Positions 61,140-64,000 of a DNA stretch of 64,000 bases are shown here, piece by piece; the stretch's first letter is position 1; each line of letters starts with the position of its first letter. Source of the stretch: Stentor roeselii (lineage: Eukaryota > Ciliophora > Heterotrichea > Heterotrichida > Stentoridae); contig RSEH01000007.1 in assembly GCA_006503475.1 (NCBI GenBank), positions 1-64,000 of the forward strand. Reading direction: 5' to 3'. Both the position numbers and the translations under genes were made by a program. Under the pieces are notes generated by a model. It was not told the origin of the DNA. It saw only the letters and a list, made by a program, of their open reading frames with translations, and made no database searches.

Positions 61140-61565
61140 TTACTGTACGTTGCAAAAATTATAAACCCAAGGACACTGAAGATCACTAGTCTTCATCGGT
61201 CTACTAATATACTTTACTTTATTTTCTTCAACCAGGTTCAAATCCTGGAGCTTTTTAATCAAAAAAAGCTGCAGCCTAATCGAAAGGTCTTCAATTTTAA
61301 GTAAAATCGATTCGATGATCTCAGAATTCATAGGCCTATGATGGAGCTGCAGTCTTAAAATAATGATTTTCCCAACGATTTCAACTTCTCCTATAGTATA
61401 GCAATCTTTTTCAAAGTCAAGTGAAACTTCATTGAGTTCCTTCCAGTTCTGTTCAGAGTAGGCTTGAACCAAGTTCTTGACATGAGTTTCAAGTCCGATC
61501 TCGCAAAGCGACTTGATCAGATCAATCCGAGAAGAATTTTGTGAATCGTTTGAATTAGTGGACAT
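61140..61565 (-). CDS. small helical protein, weakly resembling an HPt domain
   Basis: The protein has 141 residues with an ATG start and TAA stop. It is predicted to be all helix. The segment S-L-D-F-E-K-D-C-Y-T-I-G resembles the helix of histidine phosphotransfer (HPt) domains, in which a His would lie nine residues before the Ile; here the position is Leu, so a phosphate relay role is unlikely even if the fold is right. The end, C-P-W-V-Y-N-F-C, is unusual. No other family is recognised. Confidence 0.5.
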   Translation of the reverse strand: MSTNSNDSQNSSRIDLIKSLCEIGLETHVKNLVQAYSEQNWKELNEVSLDFEKDCYTIGEVEIVGKIIILRLQLHHRPMNSEIIESILLKIEDLSIRLQLFLIKKLQDLNLVEENKVKYISRPMKTSDLQCPWVYNFCNVQ

Positions 61566-62324
61566 GATTTTTCAAAAGTATTAGGATTTCGAGTGGTAGA
61601 AAAAGCATTTCGTGGTTATTTTGACTCAAGTTTATATGAAAGGGGTCAAGAAAAGGCTGAGGAAGGCTTTTGAGGTTTAGATTTTTTTTAGTTTGATTTG
61701 ATTGAGTCTTTTGAGTTGGATGAATAAAATAAGAAATTCAGGAAAACCTTTCTGATTGGATTTTAGAGGTTTTAAGCCATGGATTTTGTGAGAATTGAAA
61801 GAAGTTCTAGAGATTATATACAGGTTGGTAGGAATTTCTTGATTGGATTCGTTCGGGATAGATTTGTTTGTGGAAGTAATGATTAGATTGACTTTGAAAA
61901 ATTTTATTTTTCAAAATTCGGAGGAACTAATCATTATTCAACTTTAAGCAATTTTAAGTATTGTTTGCATGCAGATCAAGAACTTACAAGAGAATTGAAC
62001 TTACCAAGGAATTCAAGATTTTTCAAAAAATTGATTGATTTCTTCAGAATTTTCTGCCAGAATCAACAAGATTCTTGATTAAATTTTGCAACCTTGCAAG
62101 TAATCCCTAAAAAGAAATTTCCTGATTACTAATAATTCATTCTTGAAGTTAATTTAAAAGTTATTTAGTTTAACTTACTATTTCAATAATGTTTTGATCA
62201 TGATGAGCAGGATTTTTTCAAAATAAAACTTTTCCTATCAACTTCCAAAATTATCTCAAGCCATAACCTAAATTCTAAACCTAAAATCCATAAGCCCTAA
62301 ACATTCACTAAATGTCTATAAATC
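61566..62324. other. 759-bp gap without recognised gene
   Basis: AT-rich. A 35-codon frame at 61779-61886 is the longest plausible one and has no support. No tRNA or repeat was identified. Confidence 0.55.
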
Positions 62325-63581
62325 ATGTCAGTCCAAGATCTTCCAAGCGAGTTATCCAACTTAAGAAATGAAGGAATTGAATCCTGCATAAATATCCCTC
62401 ATTTAAAACTAGGAAAATCAATCCTGTTAGCAATATTTTACCTGAAATCCTTCATCCCAAGTTATTCCTACATCTGCCAGATGCTAAAAACCAAGTAATT
62501 CCAAATCAGGTTCATATTAACAAAGAAAAAAAACGATTCTTTCAATAATTTCTACAGTCAAGACCTCTCAGTCCTGGAAGATCCGTCATTTTTATCTTTT
62601 TTGAGCGAATTTGGCGATGCCCTGATAAATGTATCAGATGTTTCACAAGAACCTATAAAGTTAGAAACTTTGAGTCGAGACCTGAACATAAAGCTTCGGA
62701 TTTACAATGATGGAGTTTTGATCCTTGAAACCTCTTCATACGAGTTCAGTCCTCCAGTCCCAGTTTATTTGAACATGGTCATCACCAAAGACAGTCAACA
62801 AGTAAATTATATTCTTTTGTCTAACGAAATCAACATCAATAAATTCAATGTAAGTCAAGTTGCTCAAAACCTCGAACCTCTTAAATCTTTCTCAAAAAGT
62901 CTCTCAAGTCTCTTTAATACCAACCCCGCTAGTAAAGGGCTGAAAGACTGGGCAGAAAAGATTTTAAATGACTTCGGAGAAGAAGCGAACAAGTTTGACC
63001 TTATAAAAAGTATTCAAAATGCTAAAAAAGTAATAAAAATCACTGGACATCTTAAAACTTCTAATCGGTCTTTTCATGAACTACAAAATCTTGGATATGC
63101 TAAAATTGATGAGTCTAGATTTTTCAAGAAATTCGCACCGCTCCCGGTAGGCGACCCTCTGAAGGACCTGGAACCGACTGAAGAAGAGTCAGACACTGAC
63201 AGTGAAAGTGATGATGAAGAGAGTATTAAAAGAAAAACTGTTATTTGCACTGAACCTACCAATGAACCGATTCAGTTTGATAAGGATTCACCGCCTTGGG
63301 ACCCGAGAAATTTGGAGAATGTTAATTTTTCTGAAACTGGAGATATGCCGGCTTCTTCAGAGTCTCATGTGCCTCAGATGACTTCAGGAACTAGTTCTAA
63401 TGAACCGCATTGTGATAAATGCAGAAATAACCCGATTGATTTAGAAATTTTTCTTGAATGCAGATGCAAGCTTTCATATGAATGCTTTCAGGAAAGTCTG
63501 GTTACGAGAATTTGTCTTAAATGCAATAAGCAAGTTTCAGAACAAAAGTATTCGGAGCTCAAGCTTTATTTTGATATTTAA
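62325..63581 (+). CDS. unknown protein with Cys-rich C-terminus, one intron
   Basis: An ATG at 62325, just after TATAAAT, opens an exon that joins after a 15-nt intron (62495-62509) to the longer frame, giving 413 residues. The N-terminal 150 residues are hydrophobic and helical, with some resemblance in pattern to the OTU/otubain fold but without its Cys-His catalytic motifs. The middle is acidic and Ser-rich. The last 56 residues hold Cys358, 361, 374, 376, 382, 392 and 395, a C-x2-C ... C-x-C ... C-x2-C zinc-binding arrangement akin to a partial RING. A ubiquitin-related role is possible but not shown. The long frame alone lacks an ATG at its start. Confidence 0.65.
62495..62509 (+). other. 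15-nt intron
   Basis: GTAATTCCAAATCAG, A at position 10. It contains an in-frame TAA; removal joins 56 codons of first exon to the main frame. Confidence 0.9.
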
Positions 63582-63612
63582 ATTAGACTAGAATTATGAA
63601 TAATAATTAACT

Positions 63613-64000
63613 ATGGGAGTTTGTTTCTCGAACCCTACGCTTAAAACTATACCTGTGAGGCAGAACAATATTCCTGAGTCTTTTATATCCAAGTCTATGA
63701 AACTCATAAGTATTCACTAGGTAGATGTTCATGATGATTACAAGTTTATTAAGGTACTTGGACATGGACAGTTTGGTACTGTTCGAGAAGCTATTAAACT
63801 TAATGCTCAGAACTCGTGTTTAGAAAAAAACTATGCAATTAAATCAATCCCAAAAAAAAAGATGAACGTTACTCTTCTAAGGCGTGAACTAGAGATTATG
63901 AGTCAACTTGACCATCCAAACCTTGTGAAATTATACGAAACCTACGAAGACGAACAGTCTGTACATCTTGTGATGGAATTCTGTTCAGGAGGCGACGTAT
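63613..64000 (+). CDS. calcium-dependent protein kinase (CDPK-like), 5' part, cut by window end
   Basis: Only the first 124 or so codons are present. An ATG at 63613 gives MGVCFSNP, a myristoylation and palmitoylation motif typical of CDPKs. A 15-nt intron (63710-63724) removes an in-frame stop. After it the kinase N-lobe is clear: glycine loop G-H-G-Q-F-G-T-V, Y-A-I-K-S with the ATP-binding Lys, R-R-E-L-E-I-M with the helix C Glu, D-H-P-N-L-V-K-L-Y-E-T-Y, and hinge V-M-E-F-C-S-G-G-D. These match plant/protist CDPKs and related CaM-kinase types. The catalytic loop and the EF-hands lie past the window, so calcium regulation cannot be verified here. Confidence 0.9.
63710..63724 (+). other. 15-nt intron
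   Basis: GTATTCACTAGGTAG, A at position 10. It carries an in-frame TAG; removal joins the acylated N-terminus to the kinase domain. Confidence 0.85.

Noticed and set aside
61228-61245. T-arm-like sequence (CCAGG, loop TTCAAAT, CCTGG) suggesting a tRNA
   Set aside because: It lies inside a coding region on the other strand, with no matching A box, acceptor stem or anticodon arm at the right distance.
61779-61886. 35-codon open frame starting with ATG on the plus strand
   Set aside because: Too short, no recognisable motif, no joined exon found.
1-64000. CRISPR arrays, insertion sequences, or virus-like elements
   Set aside because: No regularly spaced repeat-spacer arrays, no transposase, integrase, reverse transcriptase or capsid-like frames were recognised.

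Overview
This window looks like macronuclear DNA of a heterotrich ciliate, most likely Stentor or a close relative. The main reason is the introns. Eleven places were found where an open frame runs into a stop inside a 15-nt (once 16-nt) segment that starts GTA, ends AG and has an A at position 10. Removing the segment restores a clean reading frame every time. Tiny introns of this size are the established hallmark of Stentor and its relatives. The genes are AT-rich, very tightly packed and lie on both strands. They include ciliate-type proteins such as P-type-ATPase/guanylyl-cyclase fusions. All 27 complete genes end in TAA or TAG and none in TGA, while TGA is also absent as a sense codon from frames of about 2000 codons.

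Layout. 1-6.4 kb: three paralogous genes for collagen-like, proline-rich proteins with two C-terminal WWE domains, in loose repeat-bearing DNA; the third carries a frame break in a T9 run. 6.5-18.8 kb: a minus-strand run with a small membrane protein, a 2316-residue coiled-coil protein, two small unknown proteins and a guanylate-binding-protein-type GTPase ending in a C2HC finger and a PX domain. 18.8-28 kb: a membrane-bound cyclic-nucleotide phosphodiesterase, an HSF-type DNA-binding protein, coiled-coil and multi-RING proteins, an N-myristoylation-motif coiled-coil protein, an F-box protein with a region resembling the dynein heavy chain C-terminus, and an acylation-motif IQ/MORN-repeat protein. 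28-36.5 kb: a divergent kinesin, a RING/B-box (TRIM-like) protein, a VPS9-like protein, a DUF229-type type II membrane protein and a charged coiled-coil protein. 36.5-44.5 kb: a 2008-residue serine-rich IQ-motif protein and a coiled-coil protein. 44.5-60.7 kb: two paralogous P4-ATPase-like/guanylyl cyclases on either side of a BAR-GRAM-VASt lipid-transfer-type protein. 61-64 kb: a small helical protein, an unknown protein with a Cys-rich tail, and the 5' end of a calcium-dependent protein kinase.

How the genes fit together. Cyclic nucleotide signalling is represented by two cyclases and one phosphodiesterase, membrane traffic and contact sites by the PX, VPS9 and BAR-GRAM-VASt proteins, and the cytoskeleton by the kinesin, MORN and IQ proteins. 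Four proteins begin with a Met-Gly-x-Cys-like lipid-modification motif. The neighbourhood is not an operon; genes carry their own AT-rich starts, often with TATA-like sequence almost touching the ATG. No rRNA, tRNA, CRISPR array, insertion sequence or virus-like element was recognised. The most unusual individual architectures are the GBP-C2HC-PX protein, the F-box/dynein-C-like protein, and the phosphorylation-dead ATPase halves of the two cyclases.
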